DNA of 64,000 nucleotides from Paraburkholderia ultramafica (GTDB lineage: Bacteria; Pseudomonadota; Gammaproteobacteria; Burkholderiales; Burkholderiaceae), in contig NZ_CADIKK010000007.1 of NCBI RefSeq assembly GCF_902859915.1, positions 62,001 to 126,000 on the forward strand, read 5' to 3'. Made by a program: the position numbers and the translations under genes. The first letter of the stretch is position 1, and every line of letters begins with the position of its first letter. This document shows, piece after piece, positions 31,382-40,165 of the stretch. A model generated the notes under the pieces. It was not told the DNA's origin, searched no databases, and saw nothing but the letters and a program-made list of their open reading frames with translations.

Positions 31382-32224
31382 ATGCAAACCGCGCGTACCC
31401 GCCGAGACCATCGGCGTTTCACTCGAGCCCTCGCTCTCGGCATGGCGCTGGGCGCTTTCGTCGCCAGCGGTATTGCGAGCGCGGCCGGCACGCTGTGCAA
31501 CGCGCGCAGCCCGGCACATCGTGTGGCGCTGGTGGAGCTTTACAGCAGCGAAGGCTGCAATAGCTGCCCGCCCGCCGACAACTGGCTGAGTCAATGGAAG
31601 GACAGCGGCGCGACGCAAAGCATCGTGCCGTTGGCGCTGCATGTGGACTACTGGAACGGCCTCGGCTGGACCGACCGCTTCTCACAGCATCGCTTCACCG
31701 AACGGCAGCAGACGCTGACCGATCTCGCCGGCGGCCACACCATCTACACGCCGGAAATTTTCGTCGCGGGCCGCGAGCTGCGCAGCTGGTCGCAACGCGA
31801 CAGCTTCCAGAGCCGCATCGGCAAGGTCGTGGCCGAACCGGCGCAAGCGAACGTTGCGCTGCAACTGACGCCGCACGCGCAAGGGTCGTTCAACGTCGAT
31901 GCGCAATTCACCAGCAAGGCCGCGCCAGGCGCGGGCGCGTTGAACGCCTATCTCGCGGTCTATGAAAACTCGCTGAGCTCGCACGTCGGCGCCGGCGAAA
32001 ACAGCGGCGCGACGCTGCATCACGAGAGAGTCGTGCGGCAGTGGATCGGCCCGGTGCCGCTCGTCGCGGGCAGCGCGCAGATCCGCAGCGATATCCGCGT
32101 CGACGACGCCAATCCCGACGCCAACGCCGCTGCGCCCGCCGACCGGTTCGGCGTGGTCGCCTTCGTCGAAAACGCTGCGACCGGCGACGTGCTGCAAGTG
32201 GCCGAACTGGCCGCATGCCGCTGA
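31382..32224 (+). CDS. DUF1223 thioredoxin-like exported protein
   Basis: 280 residues. An N-terminal signal sequence (RALALGMALGAFVASGIASAA) precedes VALVELYSSEGCNSCPPADNWL, where the CxxC pair at residues 59-62 sits at the end of a strand as in thioredoxin folds. WNGLGWTDRFSQHRFTERQQ and TIYTPEIFVAGRE are further DUF1223 landmarks. The function is not established; a periplasmic redox role is inferred from the CxxC. The next genes on the strand encode a cytochrome b and a molybdoenzyme. Confidence 0.85.
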   Translation: MQTARTRRDHRRFTRALALGMALGAFVASGIASAAGTLCNARSPAHRVALVELYSSEGCNSCPPADNWLSQWKDSGATQSIVPLALHVDYWNGLGWTDRFSQHRFTERQQTLTDLAGGHTIYTPEIFVAGRELRSWSQRDSFQSRIGKVVAEPAQANVALQLTPHAQGSFNVDAQFTSKAAPGAGALNAYLAVYENSLSSHVGAGENSGATLHHERVVRQWIGPVPLVAGSAQIRSDIRVDDANPDANAAAPADRFGVVAFVENAATGDVLQVAELAACR

Positions 32225-32294
32225 CCGTGATCGACACGTGATCGACACCCAATCGACACGCGGTCAGCCGCGCCCTCATCTCCAGGAGAGCCTC

Positions 32295-32933
32295 ATGGCA
32301 ACGCCTCATGCAGTCCGTGACCGCGCAACGCCGGCCGCGCCGAACACCGGCGTGGTTCATCCGCTGTGGGTGCGCATCACGCATTGGCTCAACGCGCTCG
32401 CCGCCATCGTGATGATGCTGTCGGGCTGGCGCATCTACGACGCGTCGCCGATCTTTCCGGCGTTCCGCTTTGCGCCGTCCATCACGCTCGGCGGCTGGCT
32501 CGGCGGCGCGCTGCAATGGCATTTTGCGGCGATGTGGCTGCTGGTCTTCAACGGCCTCGTGTACCTCGCGCTGAATCTCGCGAGCGGGCGCTTCGTGCGC
32601 AAGTTCCTGCCGGTGTCGCCGCGCGCCGTGTTGCGCGACTTTATCGCCGCGTTGACCGGCAAGCTTTCGCACGCCGATCTGCGCGTCTACAACGCGGTGC
32701 AGAAGTTCGCCTACCTGTTCGTGATCTGCGATCTGATCGTGCTGGTGCTCTCGGGGCTCGCGATCTGGAAATCGGTGCAGTTTCCGCTGCTGCGCGAACT
32801 GATGGGCGGCTACGACAACGCACGCGTTGTCCACTTTGCCGCGATGTCGCTGCTGGCCGCGTTCCTTGCCGTGCACGTGGCGATGGTGGCGCTCGTGCCG
32901 CGCTCGCTGCTGGCCATGCTGCGCGGCCGGTGA
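32295..32933 (+). CDS. Cytochrome b561-type membrane subunit
   Basis: 212 residues with four to five membrane helices. Histidines expected to ligate heme b lie in ITHWLNALAAIVMMLSGWRIYD, LQWHFAAMWLLVFNGLVY and VHFAAMSLLAAFLAVHVAMV. It belongs to the thiosulfate/formate reductase cytochrome b-like group that shuttles electrons between quinones and a periplasmic partner. The ATG at 32295 has AGGAGAG upstream. Directly downstream (34 bases) is the Tat-exported molybdopterin protein that is likely its partner. Confidence 0.85.
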   Translation: MATPHAVRDRATPAAPNTGVVHPLWVRITHWLNALAAIVMMLSGWRIYDASPIFPAFRFAPSITLGGWLGGALQWHFAAMWLLVFNGLVYLALNLASGRFVRKFLPVSPRAVLRDFIAALTGKLSHADLRVYNAVQKFAYLFVICDLIVLVLSGLAIWKSVQFPLLRELMGGYDNARVVHFAAMSLLAAFLAVHVAMVALVPRSLLAMLRGR

Positions 32934-32967
32934 ACCACGTCTGCGCAAACGTTATGGATATCGAATC

Positions 32968-33759
32968 ATGAACACGCCCATTGGAAAACCCGCCCGACCG
33001 GGCCGCCCCACGCTCGACCGCGAATCGATCCTGATCGACGCGCGGCGCGAGCTCGCGATGCCGTCGCGGCGGCTGTTCGGCAAACGGCTTCTGACGCTCG
33101 GCGGTCTGTCGATGCTGACCGGCTGCTCGCTGACCGACAACGATTCGGTGAACAGATTTTTGATCGCGGTGTCGCGTCTGAACGACCGCGCGCAAGCCGC
33201 GCTGTTCGACCCGAAGCAACTCGCGCCGACCTACACCGAAGCGCAACTCACCCGGCCGTTTCCGTTCAACGCGTACTACGGCATTGACGACGTGCCCGTC
33301 GTGGACGGCGCCGACTACAAGCTCAAGGTGAGCGGCCTCGTCACCGGCCAGCGGGTCTGGACGCTGCCCGAGTTGTACGCGCTGCCGCATGCCGAGCAGA
33401 TTACGCGGCACATCTGCGTCGAAGGGTGGAGTGCGATCGGCCGCTGGGGCGGCACGCCGTTCGGCGATTTTCTGCGGCGCATCGGCGCGGACACCAGCGC
33501 GAAGTACGTCGGCTTCAAATGCGCCGACGACTACTACGAAAGCATCGACATGCCGACCGCGCTGCATCCGCAAACGCTGCTCACGTTCTCGTACGACGGC
33601 GAGCGTCTGCCCGCGAAATACGGCTTCCCGATGAAGCTGCGCATGCCGACCAAGCTCGGCTACAAGAATCCGAAGCACATCGTCGAGATGTTCGTCACCA
33701 ACACGTTCCCGGGCGGCTATTGGGTCGACCAGGGCTACAACTGGTTCGGAGGCTCCTGA
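32968..33759 (+). CDS. Molybdopterin-dependent oxidoreductase, sulfite oxidase/MsrP-like lipoprotein
   Basis: 263 residues. A near-perfect Tat motif (SRRLFGKR, residues 33-40) leads into a hydrophobic stretch ending in a lipobox (LTGC, Cys 53), so it should be exported folded and lipid-anchored. The sulfite-oxidase fold follows, with the molybdenum-binding Cys near residue 150 in RHICVEGWSAIGRWGG and KCADDYYESIDM. The substrate is unknown. MsrP reduces methionine sulfoxide with a heme-b partner, and the cytochrome b gene just upstream supports a similar two-part system. The start at 32968 was chosen for the Tat signal. Confidence 0.85.
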   Translation: MNTPIGKPARPGRPTLDRESILIDARRELAMPSRRLFGKRLLTLGGLSMLTGCSLTDNDSVNRFLIAVSRLNDRAQAALFDPKQLAPTYTEAQLTRPFPFNAYYGIDDVPVVDGADYKLKVSGLVTGQRVWTLPELYALPHAEQITRHICVEGWSAIGRWGGTPFGDFLRRIGADTSAKYVGFKCADDYYESIDMPTALHPQTLLTFSYDGERLPAKYGFPMKLRMPTKLGYKNPKHIVEMFVTNTFPGGYWVDQGYNWFGGS

Positions 33760-33883
33760 CGCGCGCGGGTCGAGCATGGGCAAGCTCACGTGCAAGCCCG
33801 CGCGCGACCCTGGGCGGCAGCAGCTTCGGAAAACCGCCGGCTCGAGCCGGTTCTGATTCATCCACAACACACGGAGTCATCCC

Positions 33884-34114
33884 ATGAAAAAGTTCGCAAT
33901 CGCAGCAATGGCCGTCGCCCTGCTGACCAGCGGCGGCGCCGCGTTCGCCCAGGCAAGCGGCGCGATGTCCAACGATTCGATGTCGAAAGATGCGATGTCC
34001 AAAGACAGCATGTCGAAGGACACGATGAAGAAGGACACGATGAAGCACGACAAGATGAAAAAGGGTGAGGGGGCCGGCATGAAGCATGAAGCGTCGGGGG
34101 CGATGGCCAACTGA
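33884..34114 (+). CDS. Pentapeptide MXKDX repeat protein
   Basis: 76 residues. After a signal peptide (MKKFAIAAMAVALLTSGGAAFA) come consecutive MSKDS, MSKDA, MSKDT and MKKDT units, the MXKDX repeat, then a Lys/Met/His-rich end. Such small exported proteins occur in Burkholderiales; their role is unknown, and Met/His-rich repeats could bind metal. Here it is the last gene of the DUF1223-cytochrome-molybdoenzyme group and is followed by an intrinsic terminator. Confidence 0.88.
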   Translation: MKKFAIAAMAVALLTSGGAAFAQASGAMSNDSMSKDAMSKDSMSKDTMKKDTMKHDKMKKGEGAGMKHEASGAMAN

Positions 34115-34492
34115 GCGATGCCACCGATGCCGCCGATGCCGGTCGCGTAGCGCGAGCGGGCCGGTGTCGGGTGCGATGAAAGAAGCCGGGGATACGTCCC
34201 CGGCTTTTCTGTTGCAAGTACGCCGAAAAGTTACGATTCTTTCGCTCGACGCGGTGGGCGCTTACTGCATAATGCGATGCGCGCCGAAGCTTTGGCGCGT
34301 GTTCGTCGTGGCCCGATTTGTTGCGTGCGCCGCGGCGTTGTGGCCCCATTGGCCATCTATCGTCCTTCCGTTCCGCCGACATGTCCGCCAGCCTCGCCCG
34401 TCAGACCGCATCGCCGATGCGGCGTCCGCCATCCCGCCACCGGGTCTTCAGCGGGGGCGCAGCACCTCGAGCGGCAGCGGCGGGTTGAACGC
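34115..34492. other. Intergenic region after the MXKDX gene
   Basis: 378 bases. The first part holds the terminator at 34184-34211. The rest, up to the EamA start, is GC-rich and without recognised elements apart from the EamA promoter that must lie there. Confidence 0.4.
34184..34211 (+). terminator. Rho-independent terminator after the MXKDX gene
   Basis: AGCCGGGGA/TCCCCGGCT is a 9-bp stem around a TACG tetraloop, followed by TTTTCTG. The design closely resembles the bamC terminator (stem around GATACGTC). Confidence 0.9.
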
Positions 34493-35434
34493 ATGTCGCA
34501 GCAACGCCCCAGTCTTTTTTCGCTTGGTTTCCCGCGCGGTTTCCCGATCCGCCTGCCGCAATCGCACAACGGCCAGATCGCGCTCGCGCTCGCCGTCGTC
34601 TATCTCGTGTGGGGCTCGACGTATCTCGCCGTGCACGTCGCCCTCGGGTCGTTCCCGCCGCTGCTGCTCTCCGGGCTGCGCAACCTGTTTGCCGGCATCG
34701 GGCTGTTCGTTTTCGCGGTGCGCCGCAAGCCGCTCTGGCCGAGCTTCGCCGAGATTTGCCATGCCGGGCTCGTCGGCACGATGCTGGTGGGCTTGTCGAG
34801 CGGCATGCTGGCCTACGGGATGCGCACCGTCGGCACCGGCACCGCGGCCGTGATGGTGGCGACCGTGCCGCTGTTCGCGACGGTGATCGCGGCCGTCGCC
34901 GGGCGCAAGATCGGCCGGGGCGAGTGGTTCGCGGTCGGCCTGGGTCTGGTCGGCATCGCGATTCTGAGTCACGGCGACAGCGCGCCGGGGTCGGCGGGCG
35001 GCAGTCTGGCGATCCTGTGCGGCGCGCTGTTCTGGGCGGGCGGCGCGCATCTGGCCGGGCGTCTGAAGCTGCCGTCGGATCTGTTTCTTTCGACCGCGCT
35101 GCAGATCGGGCTGGGCGGCGCGATGTCGACGCTGGTCGCGTGGGCCTCCGGCGAGCGGATGCTCGAGGTGCATTTTCCGCCGGTGCTGGCGTTCGTCTAC
35201 CTGATGCTGGTCGGCACGATGGCCGCGTACGTCGCGTACGGTTTTCTGATCCGCCACACCAGCCCGATCATTGCCAGCAGCTGCATGTACGTGAATCCGG
35301 TGGTCGCGGTCGCGCTTGGCGCGCTGCTGCTCGGCGAGCCGGTCACGCGTTCGACGGTGATCGCGACCATCGTGATTCTGGCGAGCGTGGGGTTGTCTTT
35401 CTGGTTCGATTACAGGAAGAAGGCGCTTGCTTGA
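34493..35434 (+). CDS. EamA/DMT-family transporter (YedA/RhaT-like exporter)
   Basis: 313 residues with ten membrane helices. LAVVYLVWGSTYLAVHVALGS at the start and NPVVAVALGALLLGEPVTRSTVIATIVILASVG near the end are classic EamA repeats. The likely job is metabolite efflux; the substrate is not known. The ATG at 34493 is preferred because homology begins at residue 24; an earlier in-frame start exists. It is a single gene. Confidence 0.85.
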   Translation: MSQQRPSLFSLGFPRGFPIRLPQSHNGQIALALAVVYLVWGSTYLAVHVALGSFPPLLLSGLRNLFAGIGLFVFAVRRKPLWPSFAEICHAGLVGTMLVGLSSGMLAYGMRTVGTGTAAVMVATVPLFATVIAAVAGRKIGRGEWFAVGLGLVGIAILSHGDSAPGSAGGSLAILCGALFWAGGAHLAGRLKLPSDLFLSTALQIGLGGAMSTLVAWASGERMLEVHFPPVLAFVYLMLVGTMAAYVAYGFLIRHTSPIIASSCMYVNPVVAVALGALLLGEPVTRSTVIATIVILASVGLSFWFDYRKKALA

Positions 35435-35589
35435 GGTTCGTTTGAATCGTGGCTGGGCTGTGCCTGGATTGCGCATGCGGTTCTCGATGCTGCCACCGTA
35501 GCGGTCGGTGCATCGATTGGTGCGGGTGCTGTTGATGGTTTTGTCAGGGATGCCTACCCAAGCCCACGGAACCGCCACAGAACGCCCGC

Positions 35590-35623
35590 AAAAAAAGCCC
35601 GCCGCGATTCCCCGCGACGGGCT
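35590..35623 (-). terminator. Rho-independent terminator of the entericidin gene
   Basis: On the minus strand AGCCCGTCGCG pairs with CGCGGCGGGCT (one G-T pair) around a short loop and runs into seven T. It starts 62 bases after the entericidin stop codon. Confidence 0.88.
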
Positions 35624-35684
35624 GTCGAATACCCGAATGGCCAGGCGCCGCGAGGCACCGGCCCTTCACCTACTCGTGCACAAG

Positions 35685-35822
35685 TTACTTGGCCTTTTCC
35701 GCCGAGTTCGTGAGGGCGTTGCCGCCCTTCGAAATATCCTCACCAGCGCCCGCCATCGTGTTGCAACCGGCGAGCGCGGCAGCCGCCCCGGCAATGAGAA
35801 GCAAAGCGATCAGTCGAGTCAT
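35685..35822 (-). CDS. Entericidin A/B family lipoprotein
   Basis: 45 residues: a signal with lipobox LAGC (Cys 19) followed by NTMAGAGEDISKGGNALTNSAEKAK, the standard entericidin tail. These tiny lipoproteins are linked to envelope stress and bacteriolysis control, though in Burkholderiales their role is untested. The ATG at 35822 has GGGAGAA upstream; a longer frame upstream shows no similarity. It is a single gene with its own terminator. Confidence 0.88.
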   Translation of the reverse strand: MTRLIALLLIAGAAAALAGCNTMAGAGEDISKGGNALTNSAEKAK

Positions 35823-36045
35823 GAAAGTTCTCCCTGTCGAGAATGCGTCGGTTGACGCGACCGTGTTGAACGGCACGCGTTTGTCGCCCGACCGGGGCTT
35901 ACGCCAGTCGGTCCGGTCTGACTGCATGTTAAAAAAAGGGCGGGGGCGGCGCTGTCGGTTGCGCTGCGATTTTGTTGTAGGCGTGCTCCGGTGTTTGCGT
36001 CGGCGCACTCCTACAACGATGACTGCAAGATGCCGCGCGGCCTTG

Positions 36046-37524
36046 CTAGACCGGCGTTCGCGACGGCGATGCCGGCGGCAGATCGACCGACGGCGTCGCG
36101 GTGCTGACGCTCGGCATCACCACGTCGATCTCGGTGCCGTTCGGCACGCCGCGCCGGATCTCGAAGCGTCCGCCATGCGCGGCGACCCGCTGGCGCATGC
36201 CGAGCAGCCCATGCGTATGCGTGCGCTTCAGATCGGCCGGCGTGATGCCGACGCCGTTGTCGGCGATTTGCAGTGCCACCTGGCCGTCGCCGACCTGCAA
36301 CGCGATCGACAGCTTCGACGCTCGCGCGTACTTCGCGGCATTCGTCAGCGACTCCTGCGCGACGCGGAACAGCGCAATCTCCGTTTGCTCGTCGAGCTGG
36401 ATATCGTCGGCGGGCAGGTGCAGTTCGAGCGTCCAGTTATTGCGCTGCGCGGCTTCGTCGGCGAGCGTGCGCAGCGCGGTGACGAGCCCGAAGTTCGCCA
36501 GCACGGTGGGCCGCATGTCTTCGATGATGCGGCGCTTCAGCGCGATGCCCTGGTCGAGAGTGGCGAGCGCGCGTTTGAGTTTGTCGGCGATGTCGGGCGC
36601 GCTGTCCTTCAGCTTGCGGCTGGCCCACGCCACGTCCATCTTGCTCGCGGTCAGGATCGCGCCGAGCTCGTCGTGCAGTTCGCGCGCGAGCTGCGTCTTT
36701 TCGTTTTCGCTGACCGCCTGCAGGTGCCAGCCGAGCGCTTCGAGCTGGCGGGTGCGTTCGTTGACGAGCTGGTCGAGTTCTTCCTGCTGCGTGATCATCT
36801 GACGCTGCACGCGCGCCTGTCGATCGATCTGAATGCCGAGGTTGCGGAACAGCAGAATGAACAGCACGATGTTCAGCGCCGACAGGCCCGCTGCGCACAG
36901 CGTCGAGATACGCTGATCGGCGCGGCTCGCGGCGAGCGCGTGCTGCGCGCGGCGCTCCTCGTTGTCGCGCAGCAGCGTGAGCGTGCTGTCGATCAGCGAC
37001 GCATCGGCCGGATTGACGTCGCTCGCGCTGCCGCATGCGCTGAGATCGAGCGGCTGTGGCGCCGCGCGTTGCATCGCGGCGGCGCCGGCGCCGATGCGCG
37101 CTTCGATCAGCGCGAGAATCTGCGTGAAGCTCGCGAGTTCGGCGCTGTCCGCCCGGCCGCCGCGGTAGAAGCGGTCCAATTGCCGGGTGCTCTGGCGAAT
37201 GCTCGCAGCGCTCGCGCAAAAAGCGTGGGCGGACGCGTCTTCCTTCGTCAGAAGAAAATGGTTTTCCTGTGCGCTCAGACGCGCTAGCTGACTCGCGAGG
37301 GTGCTCAGCTGCACGGTGACGTCGCGCGCTTCGAGCGCGGTTTCGTATTCGGCGGCAATGCGCTGGCGCGCCGTTTCGAGAATCACCAGGCCGCCCACAG
37401 TAATGACGATCGCCACCGTCATCGCAATCGCCCAGCTGCGCTTGCGCATCCAGTCGCTCAGCCGCGCTGCGGCGACTGGCGCCGCCGGGTTCCGCGCGCT
37501 CGACCCGTTCTGCACATTTGGCAC
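36046..37524 (-). CDS. Sensor histidine kinase (NarX/UhpB-type, HisKA_3)
   Basis: 492 residues from the GTG at 37524, which has GAGGAG six bases upstream; an ATG at 37623 in the same frame is an alternative. A membrane helix (WAIAMTVAIVITVGGLVIL) and a second one (LNIVLFILLFRNLG) flank a periplasmic sensor region of about 170 residues. The kinase core shows the phosphorylated His in LARELHDELGAI, a dimerisation helix and the ATPase motifs FRVAQESLTNAAKYA and QIADNGVGITPADLKRTHTHGLLGMR. The likely partner is the NarL-type regulator at 38977, on the other strand about 1.4 kb away. The signal sensed is unknown. Confidence 0.88.
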   Translation of the reverse strand: MPNVQNGSSARNPAAPVAAARLSDWMRKRSWAIAMTVAIVITVGGLVILETARQRIAAEYETALEARDVTVQLSTLASQLARLSAQENHFLLTKEDASAHAFCASAASIRQSTRQLDRFYRGGRADSAELASFTQILALIEARIGAGAAAMQRAAPQPLDLSACGSASDVNPADASLIDSTLTLLRDNEERRAQHALAASRADQRISTLCAAGLSALNIVLFILLFRNLGIQIDRQARVQRQMITQQEELDQLVNERTRQLEALGWHLQAVSENEKTQLARELHDELGAILTASKMDVAWASRKLKDSAPDIADKLKRALATLDQGIALKRRIIEDMRPTVLANFGLVTALRTLADEAAQRNNWTLELHLPADDIQLDEQTEIALFRVAQESLTNAAKYARASKLSIALQVGDGQVALQIADNGVGITPADLKRTHTHGLLGMRQRVAAHGGRFEIRRGVPNGTEIDVVMPSVSTATPSVDLPPASPSRTPV

Positions 37525-37717
37525 ATTCGGCTCCTCGGCTGGGGCATCAGTGTAACCGTCCGTCGCCTCCGGCGACCATCCGCTGCGTAACACGGCCGTA
37601 ATCCAATGTAAGCGGATTCTCACACGAAAACCGGCGTGCGTCGGAATGCGCGCAGCGCCGCCGCTCGATAGGATGGACCTGGTGGTTCAGTCATCGTTTC
37701 CGGAGGAAGCCATCACG

Positions 37718-37891
37718 TTGAAGTGGGCATTGTTGTTCGCCGTCATCGCGGTGATCGCTGGCCTTCTCGGCTTTACCGGCATCGCGGCCGGCGCGGCGGC
37801 GCTTGCGAAGTTCCTGTTCGTCGTGTTCGTCGTTCTGTGCGTGGTGTTCCTCGTGCTGGGCTTCGTGGTGACGAAAAAAATCATCGATTAG
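37718..37891 (+). CDS. DUF1328 (YtjA-like) small membrane protein
   Basis: 57 residues starting at a TTG with GGAGG upstream; an ATG at 37673 would add 15 residues with no family match. The sequence is two hydrophobic helices around [14 protein letters not shown], the DUF1328 signature. The function is unknown; paralogues often lie near stress genes. A second copy follows 87 bases later. Confidence 0.8.
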   Translation: MKWALLFAVIAVIAGLLGFTGIAAGAAALAKFLFVVFVVLCVVFLVLGFVVTKKIID

Positions 37892-37978
37892 CGCCGCCCG
37901 GCGCACCGGTTGCGCGCCGCATCCCGGCAGCGGGGAGCGCTGCGCTTCAAGCCGATACCAACCGCAAGGAGAATCGCC

Positions 37979-38140
37979 ATGCTTCACTATGCCGTCGTCT
38001 TTTTCGTGATCGCGATCATTGCCGCCGTGTTCGGCTTTACCGGCATCGCGGCGGGCGCGGCCGAAATCGCGAAGATCCTGTTCTACATTTTTCTCGTCGT
38101 GTTCGTGGTTACGCTGCTGCTCGGCGTGTTCCGAACCTAG
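37979..38140 (+). CDS. DUF1328 (YtjA-like) small membrane protein, second copy
   Basis: 53 residues ([20 protein letters not shown]...), with the same [13 protein letters not shown] core as the upstream gene, to which it is clearly related. The ATG at 37979 has AAGGAGA at ideal spacing. The two genes look like a tandem duplication, followed by the ferritin-like gene on the same strand. Confidence 0.88.
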   Translation: MLHYAVVFFVIAIIAAVFGFTGIAAGAAEIAKILFYIFLVVFVVTLLLGVFRT

Positions 38141-38249
38141 ACGCGCGAACCCGAGCGCGTTAGACGCGTAGTCATTCTCTCTACCGGCGCATCAGGCGCG
38201 CACCGTGCGGGATGCGCAATTCCCCCATACCGGATAAAGGAGAAACTCA

Positions 38250-38822
38250 ATGGCGAAGCAAACTGGCGCCCACGGCGCGGCATCTCAATCCAGCGATCCG
38301 TTCGTGATGGACATCAAGAAGATCCGCGAGGACGCGCGCAAGCACATGTCGGATGGTCCGGTCACGCAAACCTATGGCGCGGACCGCGAGACGGTGCTGA
38401 AGCTGCTCAACGATGCGCTGGCCACCGAAATCGTCTGCACGCTGCGTTACAAGCGGCATCATTTCATGGCCAAGGGCATCAACTCCGAGGCCGTGGCAGC
38501 GGAGTTCGCGGTGCATGCGTCGCAAGAGCAGGGCCACGCCGACAGCATCGCCGAGCGCATCGTGCAACTGGGCGGCGCGCCGGATTTCGCGCCGGACGGC
38601 CTGAAGACGCGCTCGCATTCGGAATACAAGGAAGGCGGCAGTCTGACCGAGATGATCAAGGAGAATCTGATCGCCGAGCGCATTGCGATCGACACGTACC
38701 GCGAGATCATCCGCTATCTCGGCGAGAAGGACGTGACGACGCGCCGTTTGTTCGAAGACATTCTCGCGGTCGAAGAAGAGCATGCCGACGATATGGCGGA
38801 TCTGCTGCAGGGCCGCGAATAA
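38250..38822 (+). CDS. Ferritin-like/bacterioferritin-type protein
   Basis: 190 residues. A four-helix ferritin-like domain carries E and H residues in helices as metal ligands: LATEIVCTLRYKRHHF, HASQEQGHADSIAERI, IAERIAIDTYREIIRY and DILAVEEEHADDMADLL, with ExxH motifs in the second and fourth helices. Such proteins store iron or protect DNA and proteins from peroxide. The gene follows the two DUF1328 genes, and the response regulator starts 154 bases after it, suggesting a stress regulon. It starts at an ATG with AAAGGAG upstream. Confidence 0.85.
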   Translation: MAKQTGAHGAASQSSDPFVMDIKKIREDARKHMSDGPVTQTYGADRETVLKLLNDALATEIVCTLRYKRHHFMAKGINSEAVAAEFAVHASQEQGHADSIAERIVQLGGAPDFAPDGLKTRSHSEYKEGGSLTEMIKENLIAERIAIDTYREIIRYLGEKDVTTRRLFEDILAVEEEHADDMADLLQGRE

Positions 38823-38903
38823 CGAAGTCCAGGCGGGCGGCGCGGCAAGCGCGGGCGGGTCTGGAGGTTTCCCGCGCCGGTCAGGCGCCATCCGCTTTCC
38901 GGC

Positions 38904-38951
38904 CTTCCGGCGTTCCGGCGTTCCGGCGTTCCGGCGTTCCGGCGTTCCGGC
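38904..38951. repeat. Octanucleotide tandem repeat, GTTCCGGC x5 plus a variant
   Basis: Five exact copies of GTTCCGGC (38912-38951) preceded by CTTCCGGC. The array ends 26 bases before the response regulator start and 12 bases before its GGAGG. Copy-number changes by slippage would alter the spacing or length of the leader. Confidence 0.9.
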
Positions 38952-38976
38952 CAAGACCATGCTGGAGGTCATTACA

Positions 38977-39651
38977 ATGTCCGCTTTGGAGCGATTCCAT
39001 CGCACGGACACCAAGCCGATGATTCGAGTGTTGATAGCTGACGACCATGCGATCGTCCGAGGTGGCTTCAGACAGTTCGTCGCCGACGAGCCGGATATGT
39101 GCGTCGCCGCCGAAGCCGCGACCGGCGACGAAACGATCAGCCTCGTGCGCGAGCAGGCGTTCGACGTGGTGCTGCTCGACATCGCGATGCCGGACAAGAA
39201 CGGCATCGACACGCTGCGCGTGATCAAGCAGATGCGTCCCGAACAGGGCGTGCTGATTCTGTCGGGCTACCCGGAGAGTCAATACGCGATCAACCTGCTG
39301 CGCGCGGGCGCGAACGGTTATCTGAACAAGGACTGCGAGCCCGATGAAATCGTGCGGGCGATTCGCGCGGTGGCGCGCGGACATCGTTATCTGTCGGAGG
39401 CGGTGGCCGATACGCTCGCCGACAATCTCGACAAGCCGGCCGCGGGACGGCCGCATGAAGCGCTGTCCGAGCGCGAATTCCAGATCTTCTGCAAGCTCGC
39501 GGCGGGGCGGCTTCCCACCGAGATCGCGGAGGAACTGCATCTGTCCGTGAAGACGGTGAGTACTTACCGGGCGCGCGTGCTGGAGAAGATGCGGTTGGCG
39601 AACAATGCCGATCTGACTTATTACGCGATCAAGAACGGCTTGATCGAATAA
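38977..39651 (+). CDS. NarL/FixJ-family response regulator
   Basis: 224 residues from the ATG at 38977 (GGAGG upstream). The receiver domain has the acidic pair ADDH near residue 20, the phospho-Asp in DVVLLDIAMPDK near residue 68 and the conserved Lys (YLNKD). The C-terminal LuxR-type helix-turn-helix is at TEIAEELHLSVKTVSTYRARVLEKM. It most likely works with the histidine kinase at 36046-37524, which is of the matching NarX type. A second, receiver-only protein follows 20 bases later. The GTTCCGGC array lies just upstream. Confidence 0.9.
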   Translation: MSALERFHRTDTKPMIRVLIADDHAIVRGGFRQFVADEPDMCVAAEAATGDETISLVREQAFDVVLLDIAMPDKNGIDTLRVIKQMRPEQGVLILSGYPESQYAINLLRAGANGYLNKDCEPDEIVRAIRAVARGHRYLSEAVADTLADNLDKPAAGRPHEALSEREFQIFCKLAAGRLPTEIAEELHLSVKTVSTYRARVLEKMRLANNADLTYYAIKNGLIE

Positions 39652-39671
39652 CGGATGATCGAGATACCCGG

Positions 39672-40100
39672 ATGAACAGCGAAGCGAACACCGTTGCCGA
39701 GCGAGCCCGTCACGCGCCGTTGCGCGTGTTGCTGATCGAGGATTCGCCGCTGATCCGCCGCAGCCTGGTGGAAGCGATCGACGCGTCCGGTTTGCTGCGG
39801 GTAGCCGCCTACGCGGATTGCGCCGATCAGGCGATCGCGCTGCTCAACGATGAAGCCTTCGATGCGGTGATCGTCGACCTGCAGTTGAAGCAGGGCTCGG
39901 GCGCGCCCGTGCTGGCCTACTTGCAGCGCGAAGGGCTGATCGACTCGATGTTTGCGGCGGTGCTGACCAACCATGCGTTGCCCGCGTATCGGGAGCGCTG
40001 CGAACAGTATGGCGTGCGCCACTTTTACGACAAGTCGTTCGAATTCGACCGGGTGATCGATGCGCTGCACGAGTATGCGTCTGCGCGAAGCGGCGGATGA
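39672..40100 (+). CDS. Single-domain response regulator (receiver only)
   Basis: 142 residues with one receiver domain and no output domain. LLIEDSPLIRRSLVEA gives the acidic pocket, AVIVDLQLKQGSG the phospho-Asp, and FYDKSFEFDRVIDAL the switch Lys. Free-standing receivers tune phosphate flow or protein contacts. It overlaps the operon of the preceding NarL-type regulator, so it may act in the same relay as the kinase at 36046-37524. Confidence 0.88.
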   Translation: MNSEANTVAERARHAPLRVLLIEDSPLIRRSLVEAIDASGLLRVAAYADCADQAIALLNDEAFDAVIVDLQLKQGSGAPVLAYLQREGLIDSMFAAVLTNHALPAYRERCEQYGVRHFYDKSFEFDRVIDALHEYASARSGG

Positions 40101-40165
40101 GCGCTCCGCGGCGATGAGGCGTTAGCGCGAAGCGAGCGCGAACGGATGGCGAACCGAGCGTGGCC

